Below, piece by piece: positions 47,901-60,060 of a stretch of 64,000 nt of DNA. How positions within the stretch are numbered: position 1 is the first letter of the stretch; each line of letters opens with the position of its first letter. Origin of the DNA: Maylandia zebra. Its lineage: Eukaryota; Chordata; Actinopteri; Cichliformes; Cichlidae. The notes under the pieces are model-generated. The model was not told the origin of the DNA. It searched no databases and saw only the letters and a program-made list of their open reading frames with translations. Position numbers and translations under genes: made by a program. The stretch covers positions 13,878,852-13,942,851 of the forward strand of contig NC_135169.1 of the NCBI RefSeq assembly GCF_041146795.1, written 5' to 3'.

Positions 47901-50900
47901 AGCAGCGCTCATGACAGACTTGCACTGCTCGTACTCTAACTGCAACCTGTGCACATGTTAGAAATCCCAATTACAGACAACTAAAGAAAATACATCCAGC
48001 CTTTAGTGATGTGATTGGTTGATTAGATCAGATGACAGTTTATATTTTTTTTTTAGCCGCATTTTCTGCAGTGACCTCACCGCTCCAGAGCGCGCTCAGT
48101 GCTGCTGCTCCTCTCTCTCTCCCGGCTGTAAGCGTTCTCCACCTCTCTGAACTGAGCTCTCAGCAGCTCCAGGCTGCTCTGTGCCTCCTGCTGGCCGGAC
48201 CGCTCCACCGCCACCGCCGCCTCCAGGTCCCGCACACGCAGCTGGTGGTTACATAAACAGGGAGAGATATTAATAAGACTTCATTGATACTTCAGTGATT
48301 CTTTATGAGTTCCTTTAGTGAATCGTTTTTATTTTAACCTCCTAGGACCTGGCGTCCACATATGTGGACATCACATTTGGGTTATTTAGACCAAAATACT
48401 CAATTTTGCTCTACAGGGGCCTGATATCCACCTACGAGGACATTATACTGCTACTGTTCTATCAAAATTTTAAACGAATGTCCTCATATGTGGCTCTCAT
48501 TTTTCTTAGAAACAAAAATCAAGTAAAAAACAAATCTGGTAATTCTTTGTTTTTACATTCATCAGGTCCCAATCAGTCCAAATATCAAAGAGAAATTAAA
48601 AATGCTGTGGAAGAGTTCGGGTCTTAGAAGGTTAAGAACTTTGGCTAGCACAGATAGATCAGATATTGGTCTATAATTAGTTACAACTGCTGGGTCACCT
48701 CCTTTGTTGTGGGAGGCTCTGCCACAAAATGCGCTGCCAGTGTCAAAAAGTAAGGATCTATTAAATCAGTCCTGAAGATTTTCTATGATCTAACACTTTA
48801 AGAGCATTATGGACAGAAAAAGGGACAAAGTTAAATGGCTGACTGATGTACACCGTATTGCACTACAAAGGGCCTAACTTTGACTCAAAGTGCTTGCTTT
48901 GAAGCCGGGATGTTGTTTTAAACCAAAGCGTTCACCTTGTTTGCATTTTTAACAGCTTCACAGGTTCTGAACTAGAGCTGGTCCTTGATTCGAGTTGAGG
49001 ATCACACAGAGATTTTATCTGATCCAAGGTGTTTAAAAAACTATTGACGTGTTTTCTCTGTTAGTGAAAACCTCTCTGCACTTTAATTGAATATGTTAAA
49101 GCTCCGACTCTGCGCGTTTGCTACCTGGACGATCTCAGAGTTGAACTTTGTCTCCAGGTGAGCACCTCGCTCTGCCTCGATGTTCGACTGAAGAGACTTC
49201 ACCCTCTGCTCCAGCAGCTGGAGAGAGAAGACACACATCTGTTCTTCCTCCCGTTTCCCACCCAATGTTAAAAACAGGAACAGGGTCTGGCCTCCCCTCA
49301 CCTCCTTCTCCCTGCGGCTCCTCTCCTCTCTCTCCATCAGCTGCTTTAGCTCGTCGGCACGTCGTCTTTTCACCTCGGCCTCCTTCTCTCGCTCCGTCTG
49401 CACCTTGGCCAGCCTCGTCTCTGACTCCTCCAGAGCAACCTCCTGATCCTTGCAGACCAGAAGACACAAACCAAACCCCAAGAAACTTGTTTGAGGGTGA
49501 AGAAATACTGGATTCAATCTGTTTTTCAGCCTATTATTAGGCTGGTAAATGACATAATGTTTTAATCATGTTTAAGTTACATTTCTGAGTTTTTCTTTGT
49601 CACATGAAGACTAAAAACAGAGCTCTTTTCTGTTGTGACTCTAACCTTCAGCAGTTGGTGCAGTCTCTGGTTTTCAGAGCTGAAACTCTGAATCAGTCGA
49701 TCTCGCTCCTCCACCTCACGCTGCGAAGCGTGCCGGTCTCCTTCGCTGGCCTGCCGCGTGATGTCCAGAGCTTTCTGCAGCTCCTCGACCACCTGCTGGA
49801 GCTGCGCCGCTCGCTCTAACACACAAACACAAACATTGTCAGAGCTGTCGGTGCTCTAAGCCACGACGTTTATAGAGCAAGGGATTGATGCGGTCCTGCT
49901 GAGGACAGGATTTCTTGAGTACAGATGAAGAGTTCTTATATTTCTTTGACTTGTCGACATGAAAAACTCTACAAGGACAGAACTTTGTAGCACTTCATTT
50001 CACAGATCACTCTACAATCAAAAAGGAAGGACTATTAAAAGTCTGCTCTGTTAAAGTGACATCATGTGTTGCACTAAACTACACTGCCAGCTTTATTCTA
50101 ATTGGCCGATTTCGGGAAGCCTGCTCCTGCGGGGGATCGCACGCAGCATGAAGCAGAAAGGTGCGTTGGATTCGTGTACCTGTGAGCGCCTGTTTGTCTC
50201 TGCTGAGCTCGGTGATTCGCTCGGCATCTCTGCGGCTCAGAGTCAGTTGGTACTGAAGCTCCACCCTCTGAGCCTCGCCGCGCTCCACCGAACACCGGAG
50301 CCGGGTCAGCTCTGCCTGCAGCCGACACACCTTAAACACCACAGTAACCACACACACACACTTACATTATTATTATTTATTTGTAGCTGATTATTTATCA
50401 TTTGCTAATTATTAATTTCTGTCCAAAGTTTTATCTTTCTATCTTGAACATTTTGGATTTTCGATGCATTATTTGCACTTTTTTGCCAAAACTCTGAACC
50501 TTCTTTCTCACTCCTTCATATCTTTTAATCATAATTATGATTTTCATCTTTGGTCACAATTTCAGGTGACTTTATTAAACGATTCACCTCTGTTTAGACT
50601 GTTTAGATGACATGAAGGGGGTAATTAGCTCTTGAGAGCCAAACCGTTTTTGTAGCAGGCTGTAAACATGTTTAAAGTTGGACATTTTGCTGCTGGAGCC
50701 TCAAGTGGACATTAGAGGAACTGCAGGTTATGATTGGCTGTAGCTCACCTCCTGGTTGTGGCTCGCCTTCAGCTGCAGTTTCTCTTTCTCCACATCGTTG
50801 ACTCTCCACCTGAGCCTCCTGCAGTCCTCGCCCCCATCGTGCCCTTCTGACGCCACCCTCCTCCCTCCCCTCCCCCCATGTCCTCCGCTTCTGTCTTTCC

Positions 50901-52326
50901 CTCTTCCTCTCTCTTCCCACTCCTCTTCCTCCTCTCCTTTCCTCTCAGCCCTCCTTCTTCGTCGGTCTCCTACTGCCTGCTTCTGTTTCTGCTGCGGAGC
51001 GTCAAAGCTCAAATTTGACCTGAAGAAAGCAAGAAACTATTTTTTAATTTTTTTTATTAAATACCCACATAACAGCTTAACTTAATCTCAGAAATGTGAT
51101 TTTTTTTATGTAATAATTTTTAAATTTAGCTGATGCTGTGAACACCTTCAAAGAGCAGATTGTTTTTAATCAGCCTTCTGTCCAGATTCTTCAGATTCTT
51201 CAAAAAAAAAAAAAAAAAAATCGACATTTTTGTTTAATTTCCACCTTATCTTCTGACTTTTTATCTCAAAATTCACAGAATCTAAAGCTCATTTCCCCAC
51301 ATTTTTATGACTCATTTATACCATTCATAAAAGACTAATTTCAACATTTATAATGTCGTGTTGTGTTGTACGTGGGAGTTTTCCAATGTACTATTGTACT
51401 ATGTATGACTGTGCAATGACAATAAAGAGTTATCTTAAGTAAAAATTATAACTTCTTATATAGTAGCCTTTTTAAGATCTTTTTAAAAAATATGTCGAAG
51501 TATGCTTTTAACCCCCCCCCCCCCCCCCCCCCTTTCAAACTGTTCCCTTTTTGGCTGTTATTTTAGTTTAAATCTTAAAACTAAAGAAAAAACAGTCATT
51601 TAATTCTTCAATCATCCAAAGTTTACATTTTTAAGGCCAACTAGGTCTTAAAATTTGCCTGCACCCACCTTGCCTTGTCCTCCCCGGAGCTCCGGGCTCT
51701 GCTGCCCGCGGGTCTCTCTTCGATATCCCGCGGCTTTGCTCTCCTCTCCCCGCTCTCGCTTCGGTCAGGTTGTCTCCTCCTCTTTGCTGTTTCCGTCTGC
51801 ATATCTGAGTTCAGTGAACCTGGAATTGCATTTAAATGTCTGTTACTGTCACGCCTGAAGCTGTCCGATTTCCTCTTTGTGACCCCGGAGACTCTTTTGG
51901 TTGCTTAGACGCTGCTGTTGCCCTGCCAGCAGACGCACACGAAATTACAGCGAGCTCTGTTTACAAATCGTCTAAGTTAATTATTGCCTACAAATAATAA
52001 AGCTTGCACAAGTTCTACAAAAACAGTTACGACTAGTGATGAATAAACGGACCAGGTGATCAATTCGGCATCAGTAACAGAGCCCCCCAAAAAACCGTAT
52101 TTCCGCAAGATTTCTATTTTATAACTTAAATCTCTACGTATATCTTCAAGCGCTATAAATACTTGTCAGGTGTTTCCTGTTGGGATTTTTGTCATTTTAC
52201 ACAAGTCTTTGTTGGCTTAAATGTGTACCGAATTATTTAAAATACTGTCTTCATCCTAACCAAATTGTTGAGTTTTCACTCACCTCTCTGACACTTGCTA
52301 TCTATCGAGTCAGCGACGAACTCCAT
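38962..52326 (-). CDS. ccdc171: CCDC171, long coiled-coil protein
   Basis: The function of CCDC171 is not established. Twenty-four coding exons join in phase to 1332 codons plus stop (human about 1326): 52326-52284, 51819-51669, 51019-50749, 50330-50180, 49815-49646, 49448-49302, 49217-49125, 48241-48081, 47946-47808, 47688-47485, 47406-47317, 46893-46690, 46421-46254, 44813-44646, 43543-43036, 41671-41555, 41464-41289, 41211-41074, 41007-40828, 40143-39998, 39920-39866, 39768-39625, 39456-39328, 39207-38962. Diagnostic matches to the human protein are EAERGAHLETKFNSEIVQ, YQRLLAGCVL, SFFLACALLGGAL, LHSAEVERRSLRLEV and HRSHVTALRSELQDACLRDN. Most of the chain is predicted coiled coil (Glu/Arg/Gln/Leu-rich). 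The N-terminus has a basic, Arg-rich stretch and the C-terminus is a basic tail (KKATKKTRGHVKSGGRK). The gene is head-to-head with wdr55. Confidence 0.92.
40304..40346. repeat. Partial duplicate of a CCDC171 exon segment in an intron
   Basis: The phrase from actctaggttctcg to agcggggcttg repeats, with two or three mismatches over about 43 bases, positions 39674-39716. Those lie inside the coding exon 39768-39625. The copy sits about 630 bases away in the intron between exons 40143-39998 and 41007-40828. Confidence 0.8.
41501..41549. repeat. (TG)n microsatellite
   Basis: Imperfect TG repeat with tttg interruptions, directly beside the donor of the CCDC171 exon 41671-41555 (minus strand). Confidence 0.95.
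42355..42790 (+). mobile_element. Tc1-like transposase remnant
   Basis: The stretch includes degraded Tc1 coding phrases: cataatgcccaacaccatg (HNAQHH), caggacaacgatccca (QDNDP), and attgaaatgctgtgg (IEMLW), then a 3' part ending near gctgctaaag. Internal parts are missing. It lies in the large CCDC171 intron 41672-43035, which otherwise shows nothing recognisable. Confidence 0.75.
43780..44145. mobile_element. hAT-like interspersed repeat
   Basis: The right end (atatatcgttatatcgaacagcccta, 44113-44140) is a phrase seen at the ends of fish DNA repeats (agggctgttcgatata in reverse). The interior has no coding capacity. It lies in a CCDC171 intron. Confidence 0.35.
48334..48635. mobile_element. 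piggyBac-like MITE flanked by TTAA
   Basis: The 300-bp unit has TTAA at both borders (48334-48337 and 48632-48635). Its ends are imperfect inverted repeats: ttaacctcctaggacc on the left against ttaaccttctaagaccc read inward from the right. TTAA duplication is the signature of piggyBac-superfamily insertion. The 87-codon open frame inside (48364-48627) has no transposase features and is probably not translated. It lies in a CCDC171 intron. Confidence 0.75.
48636..48800 (-). mobile_element. L2-like LINE remnant
   Basis: The phrase gctagcacagatagatcagatattggtct and the following text resemble an internal part of the L2-like family present at 18961-20400. It is short and diverged. The rest of the intron to 49124 shows nothing recognisable. 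Confidence 0.35.
51202..51532. repeat. A19 and C21 homopolymers flanking a LINE-like 3' end
   Basis: A-run at 51202-51220 and C-run at 51512-51532. Between them, 51355-51425 ends gcaatgacaataaag, a typical 3' tail of fish non-LTR elements. All are in the CCDC171 intron between exons 51819-51669 and 51019-50749. Confidence 0.7.
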
Positions 52327-52996
52327 TGTTTTGTTAATGAAGCTTTGTTCTCGTACGATAAACAGTCCCGAAAAATACTCTTACTTAATAAATAACCAAC
52401 ATTGGAGGGTTTTTTAGCTTCAAACCCGTGTTTAATCATTATGCGACGCTCAGTGGCATCTTATCTAAGCACACATTTAGAAAGAAAACGTTTAAAACAC
52501 TGTTATTAACACTTACTGTCGCACTAAAACCGAAGCCGTTTGAATCTGACGCCATCTTTAGCGTCAGTACGTCGCTTCCGGATCAGCGCTGGATTGGCTG
52601 GTTAAAGTTTTTTTATATACGTATTTATTTTTATTTGTTTTGAATGCATTTTATTTATCTTATACTCAATTTTAGAGCAGTTTATCAGATTAAATTATAT
52701 TTCATTAAATTTAGTAATTTTGGTATAATTTAGTTATTTTTAGATGAACATCAAAGAGTACTCACATGATTATATATATTAAAGAGTTACAAATATTCCC
52801 CTCAGAACACACAATATAAGCGAGTAAGCTTCAGCATATTTATTTTTAACTCTTGACCTTTAAATATATTAATTTGCTGAGTGTTCTTCTGCGTATGTGT
52901 GGTTTATTTAACTACAGCTTGGGGGCGGTATGAGGCTGGTTTTCACCTGCATCGCTTCTTTAATTCAACGTAAAAGAAGAAGAAAGGCAAAACAAC
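52327..52996. promoter_or_regulatory. Shared bidirectional promoter region of ccdc171 and wdr55
   Basis: The two genes start 670 bases apart on opposite strands. On the minus strand at 52552-52560 lies aagatggcg, a YY1-type core, and at 52573-52580 cttccgga, an ETS-type core. Both are common in bidirectional housekeeping promoters. A splice donor (gtaagtg) at 52516 suggests an upstream non-coding or uORF-bearing exon of ccdc171. Its ATG at 52555 (MASDSNGFGFSAT) cannot be joined in frame to later exons. No TATA box is evident in the right place for either gene. Confidence 0.6.
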
Positions 52997-55900
52997 ATGG
53001 CAGCTACCACGGAACACGTTGAAGTAGCGTCAGAAAGTTCGGAAACTGAGCAAAAAGAAGCTCCGGAAACCACCCAAGACCCCGAAACGTCTGATTCTGA
53101 GCCGGCCGGCTCCGAGCCAGATCCGGACCCTGATGAGGACGAAGACGAGGATGCGGGCGAGCCGCAAGGACCGAGAATCCGAGATACCCCCATGGACCTC
53201 CAGCTGGAAGCGATTGCCAACACGGTTGCTCTGCACCCGACCAGGGACGTTTTGGCCTGCGGGGACGTGGACGGGGACGTGTACGCTTTCTCGTACTCGT
53301 GCACGGAGGGCGAGAACCGGGAGCTGTGGTCCTCGGGGCACCACCTGAAGTCCTGCCGCCAGCTTCGCTTCACGGCGGACGGAGAGAAGCTGTACAGCGT
53401 GTCCCGAGACAAGGCCGTGCACCAACTGGACGTGGAGCGGGGGCAGCTGGTCACACGGATCCGAGGGGCCCACGGGGCGCCAATCAACAGTTTGCTCCTT
53501 GTAGACGAGAACATCGTGGCGACCGGAGACGATGGAGGCACCTTAAAGGTCTGAACAGGGTCTCGCTCCGTCTTTACCCCGAATTTGAGTCTGTGTTTTT
53601 AGAACACACCCAGTTACCAGAAAGAGATTTAAGAGATCTTTTTGTGCCAGATTCAGTCATTAATACACAACAATTCAAAATTTAAACACTGAGGATGTTG
53701 AGTGTTGGAGGGGTCATAATTTGAAGAGGTGCACTGGTTCTGATGTTTAGAAGCAACTAAAGCAAAGCCTCTGTCTCCTCTGTTCTTGAGTCTGCCTCTT
53801 GGAACAACCAGAAGCATCAGGTCAGCTGCCCTTAAAGATCTGCTTGCAGCGTGCTTAGTTAAAAGTTGACAAAGTTAAGAGGGTGAGACTGCAATTGGTG
53901 ACTTAAAACACACATTTTCAAATTAAATCTAAAACGTACTGGAAGCCAAAACAGGTCAAATATGGTCTCGTTTAGCTGTGCCTGTCAGGGGTCAAGTTGC
54001 TGCATCCTGAGCGAGGATTAGATGAGAAAGCAGAGCCTGGAAGGTTCCCTGAACCAGACCTCTTGAAGTAGAGCACATTGCACCTCTGCGCCCCCGTCAG
54101 ACTTCACCATTCTCCACTCCTTCAGTTTGCAGCCGCAGTCATCGCTCTGCTCGCCGTAACATGCCGTGAACCTGTTCTTCACCTTCTGTCGGTTCTGATT
54201 GTAGTGACCCATGAGCTCACAGAGGACCTCTGGAGTAGAAAAGAACGACTACAATTGTAAGCTGCAGTCCAACCATGCTGGACGATTGGGCTCCGTGATC
54301 CTTTGACATAGACGTGCAGTCTATGGAGCAAGTTGTGTAAAGCACATTCAGAGTTCAGAGTGAAAAACCGTGCATAACAACTAGTCCAGTCATTATTTAC
54401 ATCTTGTAAGCAAGTGGCAGCCGTTGTTGCCATTTATGCTTATACTGGTGCATCATGTGCTAATTACCATGTAGTGCTGTCCGGATGTTTCATATGCAGT
54501 GCCAGCCATGATGGAAACAAAGTGTTGTAATGTTTGTTCCCTCCAGGGTTCTCACTCTCTGTTGTAAAAAGTATTCATTCTCTCATCCAAAACATTACAT
54601 TCAGGTGTTTGATTCACTTCCACTGCCACGCTGAGGCATACAGACTGCTTCCACAAACATTTGTGAAAGAATGGGTCGCTCTCAGGAGCTCAGTGAAATC
54701 CAGCGTGGTACCGTCATAAGATGCTACTTGTTCAACAGGTCCGGTCATAAAATTTCCTCAACACGAAATATTCCACAGTCAGCTGTTCGTGGTATTATAA
54801 CAAGCTGGAAGTGATTGGGAATGACAGCAACTCAGCCATGAAGTGGTAAAATGTCAGAGTGGGGTCAGCGGATGTTGAGGCACATAGTGTGCAGAGGTCG
54901 CTGACTTTGTGCAGAGTCAGTTACTGCAGACCTCCAAGCCTCATGTGACCTTCATATCAGCTCAACAACAGTGCGTAGAGAGCTCCATGGAATGGGTTCA
55001 AATCAGCTGCGTCTAAGCCTTACATTAACCAGCTCAATACAAAGCATTGCAGTGATGTTAAGCACACCGCCACTGGAGCACTGGAGATGGGTTCTGCTGT
55101 ATTGATTGATGCTGTCGCCCTGTTTCTTCTGGTCTTTGGTGGCCACAATGTCCCCTTTCAGTGAGTTCAGTTTTTAAATTCAGGCTTACCTCCCTGTCGT
55201 TTGTTTCCTCTCCGAAGGTGTGGGATATGAGGAAGGGGACTGCCATCATGGACCTGAAACACCACGAGGATTACATCAGTGACATCACTGTGGACCAAGC
55301 CAAGAGGATCCTGCTCACAGCCAGGTAACAACAACTACTGATCAACTATAGACAAAATCTACTGAACAATTCAAAAATCTCTCTGGATCACTTGGATCTT
55401 TTCACATCCAACAACCATGCAAACTTTACATTCACTTAATACTTTATTTTCTGAGAGTCTCTTTTCTGAAGAGCATAAGCTCTGAAAACTTGATAAATAC
55501 TGGAAATATTCCCAAACAAATCATATTTACACAGCCTCCAAGTGTCACAGTGGTGTAGGTGTAGCTCCGGAGGTAGAAGGTTGGTGGTTCGATTCCTTGA
55601 TGCTCCAGTCTGCATGCAAAATTAACCTTGTGAAATATACTAAACCCCAAGTTGCAACTTTTTGTCTCTATCCAGCTTTGACAATAAGGTAAGTTTAACA
55701 AGGTGCATAACTGAATGTAGAAAATAAGAAAACTCCTCCATAGTTTGCTGCTCTAGAAGTTATACCACCGTGGCAGGTCTCGTCTTTACCTCTCAGCTGT
55801 GATAGGCCGACGGCGTGACCACCAAAATATGTGAATATGACAACATGGCCTCAAAAGGTCATGGTCAGAGGTCAAGTTTTTCTAAACATCACCTGTCAAA

Positions 55901-58900
55901 TTTAATAACACAGGTGTGCTGCTACGAGGCTGAGGAGCAGCACTGGTGGCTGTCAGCACTTTGTTTTGAACGTACATTTGACTGAAGGCTCAAGTCTAAC
56001 TTGGATCTTCTTCTGATGTTTTGATACTCACAGTGTCATTGATGTCGAGTTTTCCCAACTTGGCATCAAGCGCGTGTGCTGCTCAGCTGCTACTATAAAG
56101 TGAATCAAGATACAGTTCTGTGCAAAGTGCTGAGCCAGCCCTCATTTCTTTATATTCGCCAGAAAAATGGCAAATGTGCAGGCATTTATGAAAATATAGT
56201 ATAGAAGAGCAAAAGAGTTTGTATGGTTCTAACAAGCTTGCAAGTCAATAGTTGCTATGACCACCTTCTAGATATGTTTTTGCTGCATTGGCAGTGTGCT
56301 TAAGATCATTATAATGCTGTAAAATAAAGCTCTTTCCCAAATGTGAAGCGTCTGATTGCTCCAAACTGCTTCCAAAATGACAAGAAAGCCTGACTCATTG
56401 GAAGGAAAATATGAAGACGTGACGGGTGACTCAAGACTTCTGTACAGAGCTATAGCAATAAAATGAAGAGTTGACATCCAACTGAAAACAACATTAATTT
56501 AGATCCTGGTACAGTTTTCACGAGAAATAAGTTCCACAAGAGAACTTACTGCAGAAGTCAGTCATGGCAGCAGCTCACCTGATGGAATTGGACGACTCAT
56601 TTAAAATTCAAAAGGCTTGAAGCCTGAGCCAGTTTGTAGCCCACCATCAGCGATCAAACCCTGACCCAGCAGCAACTCTTTGACTCATCTTAACTTAAGC
56701 TTCTTTTTTTGTTTTTACATCAGTAAGACACTCAAGATACTCCAAGGAAACCCAAAACCATTACAGACTGTGACGCTTGGGTTGGGCGTTTGGTTGCAGT
56801 TTTTTGCAGAGCTTCGATATGTTTTTAGCCTTGGAGTTTTCACCTGGACGTCACGTGCAGCTATAAAAAAAATCACATGAATTTTAAAGTTTCCCAAATT
56901 TCAACCGAACTTTATGCGCTTAGGTGTTCTTAGTGAAAACATAAAGTTTCAGGGTTTTATTAGATATGATGGAGTTAAGGTACAGAAAAAAGCCAGAAAT
57001 GGTGATCCTGAGCTCACCATCTGAGCTCCAATCTGATTTGCTGTGATTTGTCACAGTGGCGATGGCACCATGGGCGTCTTCAACATCAAAAGGCGGCGGT
57101 TTGAGCTGCTGTCAGAGTACCAGAGTGGTGATCTGACCTCAGTGGCGCTGATGAAACGGGGCAAGAAGGTGGTTTGCGGCTCCAGCGAGGGGACGATCTA
57201 CATCTTCAACTGGAACGGCTTTGGAGCCACCAGTGACCGCTTCGCTCTCAAGGCTGAGTCCATAGACCAAATCCTCCCAATCACTGACAGCATCATGTGC
57301 ACCGCCTCCACAGACGGGTACATCAGGTGAGTTGTGTTAACATTGAAGGTTTAATACAAAATACAGTGTGATATACAGCTGGAAATATCTGCCAGTTTGA
57401 GCAGATTATGAAAGTTCTTCTTGCTTTTGACATTACTATCGATTAAAAGCCCTGTTAGCCGTCTGTTAGCCTTTACTGCAGAATCACTAAAACACAGAGT
57501 GTTACTCAGGTAATTTAGCATCTGTGCAACATGTTGGTGACAAGAAAAAATCATCTACCAGCAGGGCGCCAGACTAACTTTTTGCCATAGTTGCACTGGG
57601 TGCGCCTAGCACAAAAGTTAGACGCACCCAGATTTTTCAACCACATTGCTCAACACCGCAGTTTTACATGTGCACATTTTTGGGGGGGAAATTGATGTCA
57701 ATACAGACAATATTGATTTGTAAATGATTAACTAACAATCTTGTGCTTGTGCTTAAAGTGCTTTGGTATTCTTTGGCAATATTGTAGAAAATCTTAAACT
57801 TAATCATCACATCGGCCTCCTCTGTTTGCTGCTGTCGCTGAAAGGCAGTGGGGAGAGGGGACACTTGGGCAGTGCATTTACCACAACATATAGTGTTCTC
57901 TGGATACACTGGGCTTTTTCAGCGTTCAGAGGTTGATGGCTCTGTGTCAGAGCAGTGGCTGTGAATTTCAGACTGATCAGGCCTTAAGTTAACAAAAAAG
58001 TTAGCAATAGTTCTTTTCCTATTACAGCTACATCCACTTCTCTCAGGCCTAGGCTGCTCACTAGGGCTGGGTATCATCACTGATTTCTATAATCCATTCA
58101 ATTCCAATTCACAAGGTCCCGATTAGATTCAATTTAGCCTCAGACAATCAGAAATAATATAATTCTGATCGTTTATCAGTACTGACACATGTGAGACTTC
58201 ATCAGAGGTGTGAACATCACAGCAGATGCCTTTGTGTGAAAGTAACTGAGAATAAAACACAGAAAAACATGAAGGAGATTTTCCTGGTCTGGCTTTTTAT
58301 AGCAGATAACCTTGAAAATATTCTACAATGTTCTGCAATTTTGCATAATTTTAAAAAGTTTAAATGCCTTCAGTATTGAACAGCAGAAATTAGACTTTCT
58401 TGTCCATTTAAGTTAAAAAAAAAAAAACCCACAGTGGCCGACAGCGCTGTAAACAACGGTAGACTGGTGGGTTAAGGTTACTCACCTCTCTCTCTCCGCC
58501 CACCCTGCACTTTCAAACGTACACGCCGACTACATGAATATCTGGACCACGACCAATCAGAGAGGTCCCTCCCCTGACTATCTCTGATTGGTTTAGACCA
58601 CGATAGGGGCACAATGTGTGTCTGCTGTTGACCACACGAAGACTTTCAGAGTTGCAAAGACTTTTTTTTTTTTTTTTTTTTTTTTTTGTTACTCGAACAG
58701 TTGGTCGCACCGTCGTGCCATTGGAAAAAAATTGGTCTCATTTGTGACCAGTATACACCATCTGTAAAGTTGTCAGTACACGTTTGTCTGATCATCTGTG
58801 AAACTGCATTGAGTCAGAGTTGTTTTATGCTGAAGCTGATAAACAAATGGTACTCGTTAAGACTCATCAGACATCAGATTGTCAATATAACTTACTAACA

Positions 58901-59247
58901 CACTCTGTCTCTCCACCATCAGAGCCGTCAACCTTCTTCCCAACCGAGTCATCGGCTGCATCGGGCAGCATGTTGGTGAACCCATTGAAGAGCTCGCTAA
59001 GTCTTGGGACTCACGTTTCCTGGTCAGCTGCGCCCAAGACCAGCTCATAAAGTTCTGGGATATTTCCAGTTTACCCAACACGACTGTCGATGAGTACCGC
59101 AAGAGAAAGAAGAAAAACGGTCGGATGAAGTCTCTCACCAAGAAGGCCCATGGTGACAATGACTTCTTCTCAGGACTTGTAGAGGAAACTGAGAAGAAGG
59201 AGGAAGAGGAACAGGAGGAAGAGGAGGATGACAGTGACAGTGATTGA
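52997..59247 (+). CDS. wdr55: WDR55, nucleolar WD-repeat protein
   Basis: Four exons join in phase: 52997-53548, 55218-55324, 57057-57326 and 58923-59247, giving 417 residues (human 383). WDR55 is a nucleolar WD40 protein needed for ribosomal RNA processing; in medaka its loss disturbs thymus and organ development (family knowledge). The N-terminus is acidic ([14 protein letters not shown]). The WD propeller follows, with diagnostic stretches [75 protein letters not shown] and [17 protein letters not shown]. The C-terminus has a basic KRKKKNGR patch and an acidic end ([10 protein letters not shown]). The start is the first ATG after an in-frame stop-rich 5' region. A polyadenylation signal aataaa lies at 59764. 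Confidence 0.96.
53700..54010 (-). mobile_element. L2-like LINE remnant in wdr55 intron 1
   Basis: Phrases such as acgtactggaagccaaaacagg and gtcaagttgctgcatcctgagc resemble an internal part of fish L2-like elements read in reverse. It is diverged and without an open frame. Confidence 0.35.
54540..55025 (+). mobile_element. Tc1-like transposon 5' half in wdr55 intron 1
   Basis: From 54669 the sequence reads [16 protein letters not shown]-type transposase N-terminus (atgggtcgctctcagg), followed by degraded coding sequence with many frame breaks. The same family occurs reversed at 13840-14280. The 3' half of the element is absent. Confidence 0.75.
55530..55660 (+). mobile_element. tRNA-derived SINE fragment in wdr55 intron 2
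   Basis: The piece contains gtgtagctccggaggtagaa (A-box region) and ggttggtggttcgattcc (B-box region), then ctccagtctgcatgcaaaa and accccaagttgc, the usual head and early body of a fish SINE. It is diverged and truncated. Confidence 0.65.
56105..56560. mobile_element. Interspersed DNA repeat in wdr55 intron 2
   Basis: Phrases gagccagccctcatttcttta, ggcaaatgtgcaggcattta and gtatggttctaacaagcttgcaagtcaat recur widely in fish genomes as I recall them. No coding frame is present. The superfamily is not clear from this copy. Confidence 0.45.
57570..58740. mobile_element. Cluster of hAT-like repeat fragments in wdr55 intron 3
   Basis: At 57570-57640 the sequence reads gcactgggtgcgcctagcac with an inverted partner gcgcacccag-type phrase. 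At 58050-58150 it reads agggctgggtatca followed by degenerate gattc repeats. At 58662-58687 there is a run of 26 T, followed by tggtcgcacc. These resemble ends and internal parts of fish hAT-type repeats. None has coding capacity. Confidence 0.4.
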
Positions 59248-60060
59248 AAATGGTAGTCATTAAGCCTTCGGACAGATTAGTCCTAGAGAATGGGTGTGTC
59301 TGCTGTTTGAGTCGGGCCTTTGCCTTTGGTGGATTCCAGTATTGTTAGAAACAAACAACCACTGAGGACTAAACAGAGGTTTATTTTCTCTTGAAATGTG
59401 CCGGGATTAAATGTGAACGTCTCAGAGGAGAAAATGCTCTTCAATATTAATACTGTACATCAGTTCTGGCTCTTTAGTGGTTGGTTGTGCATGTGCTCAG
59501 TGCTTCCATGAAACAGTTTGTTAAATGTTTATATACTTTGTGTGAAAATTTGAGGAGGTTTGTTGTCAATCATATTAAAATAATTTATAAGAACTTTAAT
59601 ATTAGATGTTGTGGTATCAGTACCAGAAGTCGGGTGATGGGGCGATGAACCTGATCCAGAGTAACGCTAAGATCCAAAAACAGACTTTGCTGTTACATTT
59701 ATACGCCTGCAGGATATCCTGTAAATCTGCTGAAAGTTGTGTTGTATCAAACTCATTTCTCTCAATAAAAGTGTTGTTTATATTTAACGAATTACTCATT
59801 TGAACTCTTAAAATTTAAAAAGGAAGTATTCATTTTGTATTGACGGATCTCAGCCATCCGACTGATGGTAGTCTAGGAGCTTGGAAAGAAAAGTTACTGG
59901 ACTTGTTTAAGCTACTTGAAGACGTTTAATTTCTCATCCAAGAAGCTTCTTCAGTTCCGAAACAAAATGGTGGAGAGTCCCAGGAATGTAAAGGCCAGTG
60001 GGGGTCGTGCCTTAAGAGGGTCATTGACTTATGATCAATAACAACCCCTGTTTCTTTGTA

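Noticed and set aside
48364-48627. An 87-residue protein gene
   Set aside because: It lies wholly inside a piggyBac-like MITE and has no transposase or other domain.
52517-52555. ATG at 52555 (MASDSNGFGFSAT) as the CCDC171 start
   Set aside because: Its donor ends in phase 0, but the next CCDC171 exon needs phase 1. Joining gives a stop after two codons. The ATG at 52326 joins correctly.
52960-53541. 193-codon minus-strand frame at the wdr55 first exon
   Set aside because: It is the antisense of the wdr55 coding exon, whose plus-strand product matches WDR55 throughout.
55560-55600. A tRNA gene around the ggttcgattcc motif
   Set aside because: The body after it is a SINE body and the cloverleaf is incomplete.
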